A DNA stretch of 64,000 bases, from the NCBI GenBank assembly GCA_020636905.1, contig JACJWX010000009.1:49110-113109 (forward strand), in the 5' to 3' direction. Source of the stretch: Actinomycetota bacterium (GTDB lineage Bacteria; Actinomycetota; Thermoleophilia; Miltoncostaeales; Miltoncostaeaceae). A program made the translations under genes and the position numbers. Below, in pieces: positions 19,745 through 28,279 of this stretch (within the stretch, counting starts at the first letter, position 1; each line of letters begins with the position of its first letter). The notes beneath the pieces are model-generated. The model was not told the DNA's origin. It saw nothing but the letters and a program-made list of their open reading frames with translations, and did not search any database.

Positions 19745-20314
19745 TCACACCGCCTTTCCACAGCCGGTCACGGACACCGCGTCGGCGACGCCCATCCGGG
19801 CCCCGGCCGGGCCGGAGTACTCGGTCGAGCGGATCGAGTACAGACCGTTGTTCTTGAACGTCCAGAGCAGGTCGTTGGGATGGCCGGGCACCACCTGCAT
19901 CTGGAACACCATCGAGTGGTCGCGCCGGAAGAGACCGAACCCGTAGGTCAGGTCCTCCGAGGTGACCTTGAACAGGACCGTGTCGTCACAGTCGATGGCG
20001 AGCGGCATCGCCGGCAGTTCGAAGCGATGGTCCCTCGCCACGATGGCGAAGGTCTTGTCGGGGGTCGTGTCACTCCGGTTGATCTCCTGTTCGACCCATG
20101 GAATCGTCGCCGCCGTCGTGAGGTGCAGCGAGACGCCGCCCACGACCAGGAGCGCGAAGAAGGTCCAGAACAGGCCGGTCTTGACCGGACCCGGTGGACG
20201 TGGATGCGTCACCCGATACGCGAACCAGGCCACGACGGCGATCGTGACCAGGGCGTAGATCGTGTACAGCACCGTCTGTCCCCACAGGACCATGTTGGAA
20301 TCGACGTCACCCAC
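19745..20314 (-). CDS. Subunit II-like cupredoxin protein lacking CuA ligands
   Basis: A 189-residue protein with two N-terminal helices (TVLYTIYALVTIAVVAWFAY and FWTFFALLVVGGVSLHL) and a cupredoxin domain outside the membrane, as in oxidase subunit II. Set against ba3-type subunit II, the CuA ligands are gone. HGF is replaced by YGF in LTYGFGLF, and the CxxxC...H loop reads STEYSGPAGARM, with Ser, Ser and Gly where Cys, Cys and His are expected; only the Met remains. It therefore cannot accept electrons through CuA and may serve a quinol-dependent enzyme. The GTG at 20314 follows a GAGGGGG ribosome site by seven bases. Subunit I follows directly. Confidence 0.8.
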   Translation of the reverse strand: MGDVDSNMVLWGQTVLYTIYALVTIAVVAWFAYRVTHPRPPGPVKTGLFWTFFALLVVGGVSLHLTTAATIPWVEQEINRSDTTPDKTFAIVARDHRFELPAMPLAIDCDDTVLFKVTSEDLTYGFGLFRRDHSMVFQMQVVPGHPNDLLWTFKNNGLYSIRSTEYSGPAGARMGVADAVSVTGCGKAV

Positions 20315-20458
20315 TCCATCACCCCCTCGATCAGACAGCTCAACAGGGCCGGGGTCGCGACGTTCCTTGTGCTGGGTGCCGCCGGCGAACCGGCCCACGG
20401 CACCACCCTCCGCCCGACGATGGTCGGCGCCATCCGCGTGACCACTCACGCCCTGCGG

Positions 20459-20500
20459 AAAAAAACACTGATTCGTGTAAAAAAAAACGGGATCGTCCCG
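20459..20500 (-). terminator. Tandem hairpin and T-tract elements in the leader of the heme-copper operon (possible attenuator)
   Basis: Read on the minus strand, a hairpin CGGGA-CGA-TCCCG is followed at once by nine T, then a weak stem ACAC-GAATCA-GTGT followed by a second T-run. This is the only classic Rho-independent terminator pattern I see in the window. It lies about 165 bases upstream of the subunit II start and points the same way, while the upstream gene is divergent. It could be a transcription attenuator for the operon or the end of a small RNA. Confidence 0.5.
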
Positions 20501-20563
20501 GCGGTGAGGTGACACATCCGGGCCGCCGTGGCCGCTTCACACCCTCCGGGAGCCTGCGCCCCG

Positions 20564-20569
20564 TATCAT
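20564..20569 (+). promoter_or_regulatory. -10 box TATCAT, leaderless start
   Basis: TATCAT fits TANNNT and ends seven bases before the ATG at 20577, implying a leaderless mRNA for the small membrane protein. Confidence 0.5.
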
Positions 20570-20576
20570 CGCCGCC

Positions 20577-20969
20577 ATGACATGGATCGTCGCGTTGGTG
20601 GCCGTGACTCTCGGACTGGGCGGCGGCTGGATCGCCTACAGCGCCAATCGCCGCAGGGCCGAACGGGAACGACGCCGGGAACATCGTGCGATTCCCGCGA
20701 CGGCGAGGGTCCTCGCGCACCATGGCGGGGCGCTGCCCCGCGCCCGCGACGTGGTGCCGCTCCGGTTGCGGCTGCTGCTGGAGGCCCCGAATGCGGCCAA
20801 CGACCGCGAGATCGAGGTGGATTGGGAGGTCCCGCCGGACCGGCTCGACGACGTCGCCGTCGGGAAGCGGATCCGCGTCCGCATCGATCGCTTCGACCCG
20901 GAACGTGTCTATCCGGGCATCGCCGGCGCCGAGCGCTGGGCCGGCGACACGACGACCACGTCACACTGA
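20577..20969 (+). CDS. Small membrane-anchored protein, unknown function
   Basis: A 130-residue protein with one N-terminal membrane helix (WIVALVAVTLGLGGGWIAY) and an Arg-rich stretch just after it, which suggests a cytoplasmic domain. That domain is mixed alpha/beta, with alternating segments such as PLRLRLLLEAP and KRIRVRIDRFDPE that could form a small beta-barrel. I do not recognise a family. Its last nine bases overlap the 3' end of the convergent MFS gene. The leaderless promoter and normal codon choice support a real gene. Confidence 0.65.
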   Translation: MTWIVALVAVTLGLGGGWIAYSANRRRAERERRREHRAIPATARVLAHHGGALPRARDVVPLRLRLLLEAPNAANDREIEVDWEVPPDRLDDVAVGKRIRVRIDRFDPERVYPGIAGAERWAGDTTTTSH

Positions 20970-22160
20970 GGACACCCGCCGTGCCGCCTGGTGGCGTTCG
21001 GCACGGATGAGCAGCAGCGTCGCGGCGAGCGGGAAGAGTCCCACCACGGTGAACCCCAGCGCCCACGTGACGCGATCGGCGACCAGCCCGAAGAGCGGCG
21101 GTGCCAGCGACACCACCACGATCAGCACCGTCGAGTACATCCCCAGCGCCGCTCCGGTGCGATCCGGAACGGCCTCGGCGATCGCCGCGTATGCCACACC
21201 GTTCCCGGCCATCGTCAGGACGGTCGCGCCGGCGAGCAGCGTGGCGGCGACCACCGAGGGCGCGGCGAGCAGCAGCGCGGCGACCAGGATGAGGGCGCCG
21301 GCCCCGATCGCCTGACCGGCCAGGACCGGGATGCGACGGTCCAGGCGATCCGAGACGAGCCCGGCGATCACCCGCGCCACGGCGGCGCCGAGCAGGGTCA
21401 GCGACAGCAGCGCCGCGGTCGCGGATCCGCCCCATCCCCGCTCGTCGTGCAGATAGACGGGCTGGAATCGCAGCAGCACGGCCTGCCCGACGATGACGAG
21501 TCCCCCCGCCGCCGCCAGCACCCACACCAGCCGATCGGCGACCGGGTGGGGGCGCGCCGGACGAACCGCCCCGGCCCCGTCCCATGGCGCGGCGGGAACC
21601 CCGACCGCGGCCGTGGCGCCGATCATGGCGAGCACCGCGAGCGTGAGCATGGCTCCGCCGATGCCCCAGCGCGCGGACGCGACCGTCAGAGCGATCGCTC
21701 CGACCGCCCCGCCGATCATGGGCGAGGTGTGCCGCAACCCCAGCGCGAGCCCCCGCTGATCGGGCGGAAACCACGCGACGACGGCGCGACCGCTCGCCGC
21801 CGGCGCGGCGGCGCCGAACGAACCGGCGAGCACCAGCGCGGCGCCGAGGGTCCACGGGTGGTGCTGCGCGGAGGCCACCGCCAGGACGATCGCCGACCCC
21901 GCGAGGCCGGTCACCATCACCGGCCGTTCTCCCACCCGGTCCGACAGCGCACCCCACAGGAACATGGTGAACATGTAGCCGATGGTGGGCGCCGCCAGCA
22001 GCGCCCCGACCCCGACCAGCGACACACCGAGCTCACTGCGGAACTGCGGTCCGAGCGCCGGGAGTCCGAGGGTGAGCGCGGCGGACCCGGTCTGGGCGCC
22101 CATCGCGCACGCCAGGACCCGCCACCGTCTCGGGTCACGAACCTCAGTCGGAGGCGACAC
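20961..22160 (-). CDS. MFS transporter
   Basis: A 399-residue permease with about 12 hydrophobic segments in two halves separated by a hydrophilic loop near residue 195. The MFS signature after helix 2 appears as FLWGALSDRVGERPVM, and a matching loop in the second half reads GLVSDRLDRRIP. The DQRGLALGLRH motif in the first half resembles nitrate/oxalate or CynX-type carriers, but no substrate can be named. The GTG at 22160 overlaps the end of the upstream S9 peptidase gene by 17 bases, so the two are probably cotranscribed. Confidence 0.85.
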   Translation of the reverse strand: MSPPTEVRDPRRWRVLACAMGAQTGSAALTLGLPALGPQFRSELGVSLVGVGALLAAPTIGYMFTMFLWGALSDRVGERPVMVTGLAGSAIVLAVASAQHHPWTLGAALVLAGSFGAAAPAASGRAVVAWFPPDQRGLALGLRHTSPMIGGAVGAIALTVASARWGIGGAMLTLAVLAMIGATAAVGVPAAPWDGAGAVRPARPHPVADRLVWVLAAAGGLVIVGQAVLLRFQPVYLHDERGWGGSATAALLSLTLLGAAVARVIAGLVSDRLDRRIPVLAGQAIGAGALILVAALLLAAPSVVAATLLAGATVLTMAGNGVAYAAIAEAVPDRTGAALGMYSTVLIVVVSLAPPLFGLVADRVTWALGFTVVGLFPLAATLLLIRAERHQAARRVSSV

Positions 22161-23988
22161 GCCCCCCGAGGTGTTTCGCGAAGAACCGCTCCATGGCGCC
22201 GTACGCCTCCATCCGGTTCTCGGGCTTCACGAAGCCGTGTCCCTCGCCGTCCTTGCAGATGTACTCGACGTCCACCCCGCGCTCGTGCAGCGCGGCAACG
22301 ATCTGATCGCTCTCCTGCTTGGTGACCCGTGGATCATTGGCCCCCTGGATCACCATCAGCGGCGTCACGATGCGGTCCACGTGGTTGAGCGGGCTGCGCC
22401 GCTCCATGTCGGCGCGATCGTCCGGGTCTTCGGGATCGCCGACATAGCGGAACCAGGTGCTCGCCAGCAGCGGCCGCCAGTAGGCCGGGAATGAGCGCGT
22501 CAGCGTGACGAGGCTGGACGGTCCGACGAAGCTCACCGCCGCGGCGAACACGTCGGGCGTGAATGTGACGCCCACCAGCGCGGCGTACCCGCCGTACGAG
22601 CCCCCGTAAATCCCGACCCGTTCCGGATCCGCGACGCCCTCGTCGATGGCCCACCGCACCGCGTCGATGAGGTCGTCGTGCATCTTCCCGGCGAATTCCC
22701 GTTCAGCCGCATGCATGAAGTGCTTTCCGAAGCCGGTCGAGCCGCGATAGTTGACCTGCAGCACCGCGTAGCCCCGGTTCGCGAGGAACTGGGCGATGGG
22801 GTCGTACCCCCACGCGTCCCGGGCCCAGGGTCCGCCGTGCACGTAGACCACCATGGGGAGCTCGTGCCCCTCGTCCCGGGGGAGCGTGAGGTAGCAGTGC
22901 AGTGTGAGCCCGTCCCGGGACGTGACGCGTACCGGCCGCATCTCGGCCAGCGTGTCGGGTTCGAGCCACGGCCGCGACCGGAACAGCAGCCGCGCGTTGC
23001 CGGTGGTGCGGTCGAACAGGAATGTCGCCCCGGGGTCACGGTCGTCGTCGAAGACCACGATCCAGCGGGTCTCGTCGGCGTCCTGCCCCGTGATGACCGG
23101 ATCGCCGCGGTGAAGACCACGGACGGCCTCCCAGTCGCGCGCGAAGGCGTTGACGTGGGGGTGCACCACGAGCCGGTCGCGGAGGTAGAAGACCGCCTGC
23201 AGGGTCCCCGTCCGGTCGGAGATCCAGGGTCCCGAGAGATCGGCCTCGTCATCCGCGTCGACGACCCGTTCGGCTCCGGTCTCGGGATCCAGCTCGACCA
23301 GCCTGGTCAGGTCGGCGTCCCGTGCCGAGCCCACGTACAGCCGACAACCGTCGCCGGTGAAGCCGTGGACGTGACCGTGGTCTTCGTTGGCGTAGTCGGC
23401 CACGACACGGAACGGTTCGTCCTCCCCGTCCCGGTACCGCACCTGGTAGTCGCCGCCGGGCGTCTGGGCGTACGCCGCACGGAGGCGGCCATGGCGATCG
23501 GCGGTCCAGTCGATGACGTCACCGGGGTTCTCGGCCACGAGTGTGAACCGGCCGCTGGCGACGTTGAGGCGGAAGACGTCGAACAGGGATCGGTCGCGCA
23601 GGTTCATCGAGACGAGCAGCTCGCGCGGCGTGGCGCGCGGCGCGGCCACGATGCCCGCGCGGACGCCGGGGAACGGGGTCAGGTCTCGGACACGATCCGG
23701 ATGTGCCGGGTCGACCGCGTAGACATGGGCGTTCTCGTCACCGTTGCGATCCTGCACGTACAGCAACCACCGTCCATCGCGGGACCAGAAGTAGCTGCGC
23801 ACGCCGCGGTCGCGATCGTCGGTGATCGCAACGGGATCGCCGTCGCCGTCCGCGGGCACGAGCCACACGTTCAGCACGCCCTCGCGAGGGGCGAGGTAGG
23901 AGATCGTGGCGCCGTCCGGGGAGAGTTTCGCGTTCGCCCGTTCCGGATTGTCGAAGAAGTGTCTGAGCGGGATGAGGGGAGTGGCCAT
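22144..23988 (-). CDS. S9 family peptidase (prolyl oligopeptidase / acylaminoacyl peptidase type)
   Basis: A 614-residue serine peptidase. The first ~350 residues form a beta-propeller with repeated WSRDGRW- and SPDG-like blades. The C-terminal alpha/beta hydrolase domain has nucleophile Ser464 in GIYGGSYGGYAAL, Asp in GANDPRVTKQES and His in DGEGHGFV. These enzymes cleave short peptides, and the propeller screens out folded proteins. No signal peptide is present, so it is probably cytoplasmic. The ATG at 23988 follows a minus-strand TATCCT box by six bases, indicating a leaderless mRNA. Confidence 0.92.
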   Translation of the reverse strand: MATPLIPLRHFFDNPERANAKLSPDGATISYLAPREGVLNVWLVPADGDGDPVAITDDRDRGVRSYFWSRDGRWLLYVQDRNGDENAHVYAVDPAHPDRVRDLTPFPGVRAGIVAAPRATPRELLVSMNLRDRSLFDVFRLNVASGRFTLVAENPGDVIDWTADRHGRLRAAYAQTPGGDYQVRYRDGEDEPFRVVADYANEDHGHVHGFTGDGCRLYVGSARDADLTRLVELDPETGAERVVDADDEADLSGPWISDRTGTLQAVFYLRDRLVVHPHVNAFARDWEAVRGLHRGDPVITGQDADETRWIVVFDDDRDPGATFLFDRTTGNARLLFRSRPWLEPDTLAEMRPVRVTSRDGLTLHCYLTLPRDEGHELPMVVYVHGGPWARDAWGYDPIAQFLANRGYAVLQVNYRGSTGFGKHFMHAAEREFAGKMHDDLIDAVRWAIDEGVADPERVGIYGGSYGGYAALVGVTFTPDVFAAAVSFVGPSSLVTLTRSFPAYWRPLLASTWFRYVGDPEDPDDRADMERRSPLNHVDRIVTPLMVIQGANDPRVTKQESDQIVAALHERGVDVEYICKDGEGHGFVKPENRMEAYGAMERFFAKHLGGRVASD

Positions 23989-23994
23989 CGCCTG

Positions 23995-24000
23995 AGGATA
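23995..24000 (-). promoter_or_regulatory. -10 box TATCCT, leaderless start of the S9 peptidase
   Basis: On the minus strand TATCCT ends six bases before the ATG at 23988. It lies back to back with the fabD promoter in a 112-base divergent spacer. Confidence 0.55.
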
Positions 24001-24085
24001 GCCCCCCGCGATCAGGGCCCGGCCGCCCCCTGGAGGATGTCCGACGAACACGCCGCGGCACACTGACGAAACCGCCCGCGTCGCG

Positions 24086-24091
24086 TACAAT
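24086..24091 (+). promoter_or_regulatory. -10 box TACAAT of the fab cluster
   Basis: TACAAT is a good TANNNT match nine bases before the fabD ATG at 24101. The transcript would have no leader or only a few bases. No palindrome of a FapR or FabR type is visible. Confidence 0.5.
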
Positions 24092-24100
24092 CGGCGGATC

Positions 24101-25045
24101 ATGACTGCTTCCCCTCAGCCCGGCGGAAAGATCGCCCTGCTCTTTCCCGGACAGGGCTCCCAGCAGGTCGGCATGGGCGCCGAACTCGCCGCGGCGTTCC
24201 CCGTTGCCCGGCGCACCTTCGAAGAGGCCGATGACACGCTCGGCTACCACCTGTCGCACGTCATCTTCAACGGCCCCAGCGCCGATCTGATGCGTACCGA
24301 CGCGTGCCAGCCGGCCGTCCTCACCAACTCGGTGGCCGCCTGGCGGGTCGCGGCCGAAGCGGGGTTGAAGGGCGACCTGACGCTGGGGCATTCACTCGGC
24401 GAGTACGGCGCGCTCGTCGCGTCGGGAGTACTCGACTTCCCCACCGCGCTGAAACTCGTGGTGGAGCGCGGTCGGGTCACCACCGAGATCGCGGAACGGA
24501 TCCCCGGATCGATGGCCGCGCTGCTCGGCGCGACCGACGAACAGGCCGAGGAACTCTGCGCCGAGGCGGGCGACGTGTGGCCCGCCAACTACAACTGTCC
24601 CGGCCAGATCGTCGCCTCGGGTCTCCAGCGCGGCGTGGAGCGTCTGGGCGATCTCGCGAAGTCCCACGGCATCCGCATCCGTGTGCTCGACGTGGACGGC
24701 GCGTTCCACTCATCGGTGATGGCGCCCGCGGCCGAGAAACTCCGTGAGGCGCTGAACGGCGCGAAGGTGCACGCCCCATCGCTGCCGTTCCTGTCGGCCA
24801 CCTCCGCAGCGCTGGAAGCCGGCACCGAGCGGGTCCGGACCGTCCTCACCCAGCAGCTCACCGCACCGGTGCGCTTCACGCAGTCGGTGCGGGCCGCGCT
24901 CGACATGGGGGTCGACCGGGTCGTCGAGTTCGGACCCCGCAGCGTCCTCGTCGGCCTGGTGCGCCGAATCCGGAGCGACGTCGAGGGTGTTCACGTGGGG
25001 ACGCCGGCCGATGTCCCGGCCGCCGCCGCACTGATGTTCCGCTAG
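24101..25045 (+). CDS. fabD: Malonyl-CoA:ACP transacylase
   Basis: FabD loads malonate onto acyl carrier protein for fatty-acid elongation. The 314-residue product has LLFPGQGSQQVGMG at the start, nucleophile Ser98 in GHSLGEYGALVASG, and the catalytic His in DGAFHSSVMAPA. The C-terminal segment VVEFGPRSVLVGLVRR is typical. It opens a cluster fabD-fabG-fabF-fabF-like. The usual neighbours acpP and fabH are absent and must lie elsewhere if the pathway is complete. Confidence 0.94.
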   Translation: MTASPQPGGKIALLFPGQGSQQVGMGAELAAAFPVARRTFEEADDTLGYHLSHVIFNGPSADLMRTDACQPAVLTNSVAAWRVAAEAGLKGDLTLGHSLGEYGALVASGVLDFPTALKLVVERGRVTTEIAERIPGSMAALLGATDEQAEELCAEAGDVWPANYNCPGQIVASGLQRGVERLGDLAKSHGIRIRVLDVDGAFHSSVMAPAAEKLREALNGAKVHAPSLPFLSATSAALEAGTERVRTVLTQQLTAPVRFTQSVRAALDMGVDRVVEFGPRSVLVGLVRRIRSDVEGVHVGTPADVPAAAALMFR

Positions 25046-25053
25046 TTCCCCGA

Positions 25054-25785
25054 ATGCCCGTTGCCATCGTCACCGGCGCCAGCCGTGGAATCGGCGCAGC
25101 CTGCGCCCGCACGCTCGCGTCGCGCGGATGGGACCTCGGACTGACCTACGGGCAGGACCGCGACGGCGCCGAGGAGACCGCGGAGGCGGTCCGGGCGCTG
25201 GGGGGACGCGCCGCCATCGCCGCCGCCGAGGTGCGCGACGCGGAATCGGTGGCGGCGGCCATCGCCGAACTCGATGACGCGCTCGGCCCGGCCGAGGCCG
25301 TCGTGGTGAACGCCGGTACCACCCGGGACGGCCTGAGCGTCCGGATGACGGCGGCCGACTGGCGCCTTCCGATCGACGTCAACCTCACGGGCACCGCCAA
25401 TACGGTTCGCGCCGTCGCGGGAGGACTCAGCGATCGGGGCGGCGGCAGCATCGTCGCACTGACCTCGATCGTCGGGGTGCACGGCAACGCCGGCCAGGTC
25501 AACTACGCGGCCTCCAAGGCGGGCATCATCGGCCTGGTGCGCACCCTCGCGCGGGAGTTCGGATCGGACGGCGTACGCGTCAACGCGGTGGCCCCGGGCT
25601 ACGTCCGGACCCGCCTGACCGACGTGCTTCCCGACGACCAGCGCGCCGCGCTGCTCGAGCGGACCAGCCTCGGCCGGCTCGGAGAACCGGACGACATCGG
25701 CGGCCCGGTCGCCTTTCTCTGCTCGGAGCGGTCATCCTTCATGACCGGTACGGTCCTGATGGTGGACGGAGGACTCACCCTATGA
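25054..25785 (+). CDS. fabG: 3-oxoacyl-ACP reductase
   Basis: A 243-residue short-chain dehydrogenase that reduces 3-ketoacyl-ACP with NADPH. The cofactor loop is VTGASRGIGAACA, the NAG motif is VVNAGTTRDG, the catalytic Ser is in LTSIVGVHGNAG, and Tyr-x3-Lys is in NYAASKAG. The terminal TGTVLMVDGGLTL is characteristic. It begins eight bases after fabD and overlaps the next gene by four. In this position it is the elongation-cycle reductase rather than a stray SDR. Confidence 0.92.
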   Translation: MPVAIVTGASRGIGAACARTLASRGWDLGLTYGQDRDGAEETAEAVRALGGRAAIAAAEVRDAESVAAAIAELDDALGPAEAVVVNAGTTRDGLSVRMTAADWRLPIDVNLTGTANTVRAVAGGLSDRGGGSIVALTSIVGVHGNAGQVNYAASKAGIIGLVRTLAREFGSDGVRVNAVAPGYVRTRLTDVLPDDQRAALLERTSLGRLGEPDDIGGPVAFLCSERSSFMTGTVLMVDGGLTL

Positions 25786-27041
25786 GTGACGGAAACGGCG
25801 CTGCCCGCATCGCGGTGACCGGCGTCGGGATGGTTTGCCCCATCGGAATCGGCCGCGAGGCCACCTGGACGGCCGCGCTCGCGGGAACGCCCGGCGCCGC
25901 GCCGATCACCGGGTTCGACGTGTCCGAGTACGGCGCGCAGTTCGCCTGCGAGGTCCACGACTTCGATCCGCTCGAGTTCGTCGACCGCAAGTCGGCGCGG
26001 CGCATGGACCGGTGTTCGCAGCTTGCCGTCGCCGCCGCCCGCCTCGCGCTGCAGGACGCCGACCTGACCATCAGCGACGCGGACTCCACCCGCGCCGGCG
26101 CCGTGGTGGCGACCGGCAACGGCGGGAATCTCAGCTACGAACAGCAGCACCGCACGTTCCTGGAACGGGGCGCCGATCGTGTGTCCCCGCTGACCGTGTC
26201 GCTCATCATCGGCAACATGGCCGCGGGCCACGTCTCGATGCAGATCGGGCTGCGGGGCCCGTTGCTGAGTGTGGTGACGGCGTGCGCAAGCAGCCTGCAC
26301 GCCATCGGCGAAGCCGCTGAGATCATCCGTGCGGGTGAAGCCGACGTGATGCTGGCAGGCGGTTCGGAAGCGCCGGTCACCCCGTTCGGGCTGGGCATGC
26401 TCGACGCGTCCCGGGCGATGTCGAGGCGCAACGACGCGCCCGAGCGGGCGAGCCGCCCCTTCGACCGTGATCGCGACGGGTTCGTGCTCGGCGAGGCCGG
26501 GGCGATTCTGGTGCTGGAACGCTGGGACCGGGCGATCGACCGCGGCGCGCCCATCCTGTGTGAGTTCGCGGCATACGGGGCCACCGGCGACGCCCACCAC
26601 GTCACCGAACCGTCACCCGACGGCGCGCAGCAGGCCCGGGCCATGCGCATCGCCATGGCGAAGGGCGGCCTCACCCCCGACGACATCGACCATGTGAACG
26701 CCCACGCCACCTCGACCAACGTCGGTGACGCGGCCGAGGTGCGCAGCATCATCACCGCGCTCGGCGCGGATCGCGCCGGCGGTGTCGCGGTGAACGCGAC
26801 GAAGTCGATGCACGGGCACTGCATCGCCGGCACCGGCGCGCTCGAGTCCGCGCTGACCGCGCTCGCCATCCACCACGGCGAGATCCCGGGCACCATCAAC
26901 CTGGAAAACCTCGATCCGGAGTGCGTGGGCGTGGACCACGTCACCGCCAGCCGCAAGCAGTCGATCGACGGGGCGCTCTGCAGCGGCTTCGGGTTCGGCG
27001 GACACAACGCGGTCGTCGCACTGCGAAAGGCACGGGGCTGA
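25782..27041 (+). CDS. fabF: Beta-ketoacyl-ACP synthase II, first copy
   Basis: A 419-residue condensing enzyme of the FabF/KAS II type. The opening TGVGMVCPIGIGREATW is typical. The nucleophile is Cys168 in VVTACASSLHA, the first His is in HVNAHATSTNVGD and the second in TKSMHGHCIAG. The C-terminal glycine-rich GFGFGGHNAVV is intact. It should condense malonyl-ACP with acyl-ACP. Its TGA overlaps the ATG of a second synthase that opens with a very similar sequence, which looks like a tandem duplication followed by divergence. Confidence 0.92.
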   Translation: MSDGNGAARIAVTGVGMVCPIGIGREATWTAALAGTPGAAPITGFDVSEYGAQFACEVHDFDPLEFVDRKSARRMDRCSQLAVAAARLALQDADLTISDADSTRAGAVVATGNGGNLSYEQQHRTFLERGADRVSPLTVSLIIGNMAAGHVSMQIGLRGPLLSVVTACASSLHAIGEAAEIIRAGEADVMLAGGSEAPVTPFGLGMLDASRAMSRRNDAPERASRPFDRDRDGFVLGEAGAILVLERWDRAIDRGAPILCEFAAYGATGDAHHVTEPSPDGAQQARAMRIAMAKGGLTPDDIDHVNAHATSTNVGDAAEVRSIITALGADRAGGVAVNATKSMHGHCIAGTGALESALTALAIHHGEIPGTINLENLDPECVGVDHVTASRKQSIDGALCSGFGFGGHNAVVALRKARG

Positions 27042-28279
27042 TGCGGAGAGTCGTCGTCACCGGAATCGGGCTGGTCTGCCCGCTCGGCATCGGACGCGAG
27101 GCCGCCTGGGCCGGCGTCGTCGCCGGAACCCCCTGCGCGGCACCCATCACGCTGTTCGACCCCGGCGAGTCGGCGGTCAGGATCGCGTGTGAGGCGACGG
27201 GGTTCGAACCCACCGACTTCGTCGATCGACGGGTCGTGCGCCGTCAGGACCGCATGACCCTGCTGGCGCTCGCGTCGGCCACCCTCGGCATCGACGACGC
27301 GGGACTGACCGTCGACGGAGACGACGAGCGGGTCGGTTGCGTCTTCGCCAGTGGCACCGGCGGCAACGGGGTCCGCGACGAGAACCACCGCACCCTGCTG
27401 GAACGCGGGCCGGACCGCATTTCCCCGTTCGCGATTCCGTACAGCATGGCCAACATCTGCTCCGCGCAGATCAGCATGGACCGCGGCCTGCGCGGACCGG
27501 TCATCTCGGTGAACACCGCGTGCGCGGCCGGCGCCGACGCGGTCGGCCTGGCGAGTCGCATCATCCGCCGGGGCGACGCGGACGTGATGGTCGCCGGTGG
27601 CGCCGACGCCATGGTCACGCCGTTCTGGATCGCCGCGTTCGACGCCCTCGGGGTGCTCTCCCACCGCAACGACACCCCGGAGTCCGCGTCGCGACCGTTC
27701 GACACCGAGCGCGACGGATTCCTGATGGGCGAGGCCGGTGCGACCCTCATCCTCGAGGAATACGAACACGCGGTCGGCCGCGGCGCGACGATCATCTGCG
27801 AGCTGGCGGGCTACGGAGCGAGCGCCGACGCGCACCACCTGACCGACCCGGACCCCACCGGCGAGGCGCAGGCCCGCGCCATGCGCGCGGCGATCGACGA
27901 CGCCGGCCTGAGCGCCGACACGATCGACTACGTCAACGCCCACGGCGGGGCGAGCCAGCCCGGGGATCCGAGCGAGGTCACCGCCATCCGGCGCGCGCTC
28001 GGCGACGAGGTTGCCGCCGGGACCGCCGTCTCGAGCACCAAGTCCATGCACGGTCACTGCATGGGGGCCACGGGAGCCGTCGAGGCCGCCATCACGGCCA
28101 TGGCGGTTCAGGCCGGCGTGATCCCGCCGACCATCAACCTCACCTCACCGGACCCGGCCTGTACCGGCGTGGACCACGTCGTGAACACGGCGCGCACGCA
28201 GCCGCTCAGGGCCGCCATGACGATCAACAACGGGCTCGGCGGTCACAACGCCGCGCTCGTCTTCACCCCGGCGAGCTGA
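27041..28279 (+). CDS. Beta-ketoacyl-ACP synthase II-like, second copy
   Basis: A 412-residue paralogue of the preceding gene, starting TGIGLVCPLGIGREAAW. The catalytic set is intact, with Cys161 in VNTACAAGADA, His in YVNAHGGASQPGD, and His in TKSMHGHCMGA. It is therefore not a chain-length-factor partner, which would lack the Cys. The first His motif carries Gly-Gly-Ala-Ser where most FabF proteins have GTST, and the C-terminus reads NNGLGGHNAAL. These differences suggest a distinct chain-length or primer preference. It overlaps its neighbours on both sides by one base, TGATG style. Confidence 0.88.
   Translation: MRRVVVTGIGLVCPLGIGREAAWAGVVAGTPCAAPITLFDPGESAVRIACEATGFEPTDFVDRRVVRRQDRMTLLALASATLGIDDAGLTVDGDDERVGCVFASGTGGNGVRDENHRTLLERGPDRISPFAIPYSMANICSAQISMDRGLRGPVISVNTACAAGADAVGLASRIIRRGDADVMVAGGADAMVTPFWIAAFDALGVLSHRNDTPESASRPFDTERDGFLMGEAGATLILEEYEHAVGRGATIICELAGYGASADAHHLTDPDPTGEAQARAMRAAIDDAGLSADTIDYVNAHGGASQPGDPSEVTAIRRALGDEVAAGTAVSSTKSMHGHCMGATGAVEAAITAMAVQAGVIPPTINLTSPDPACTGVDHVVNTARTQPLRAAMTINNGLGGHNAALVFTPAS

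Noticed and set aside
27195..27215. A T-loop-like stretch (GGTTCGAACCC) suggesting a tRNA
   Set aside because: It lies inside the second ketosynthase gene in frame, and no acceptor stem, D-arm or anticodon arm can be drawn around it.
27041..28279. Chain-length factor of a type II polyketide synthase
   Set aside because: The active-site Cys and both His are present; chain-length factors lack the Cys. No ACP, cyclase or aromatase gene is adjacent.
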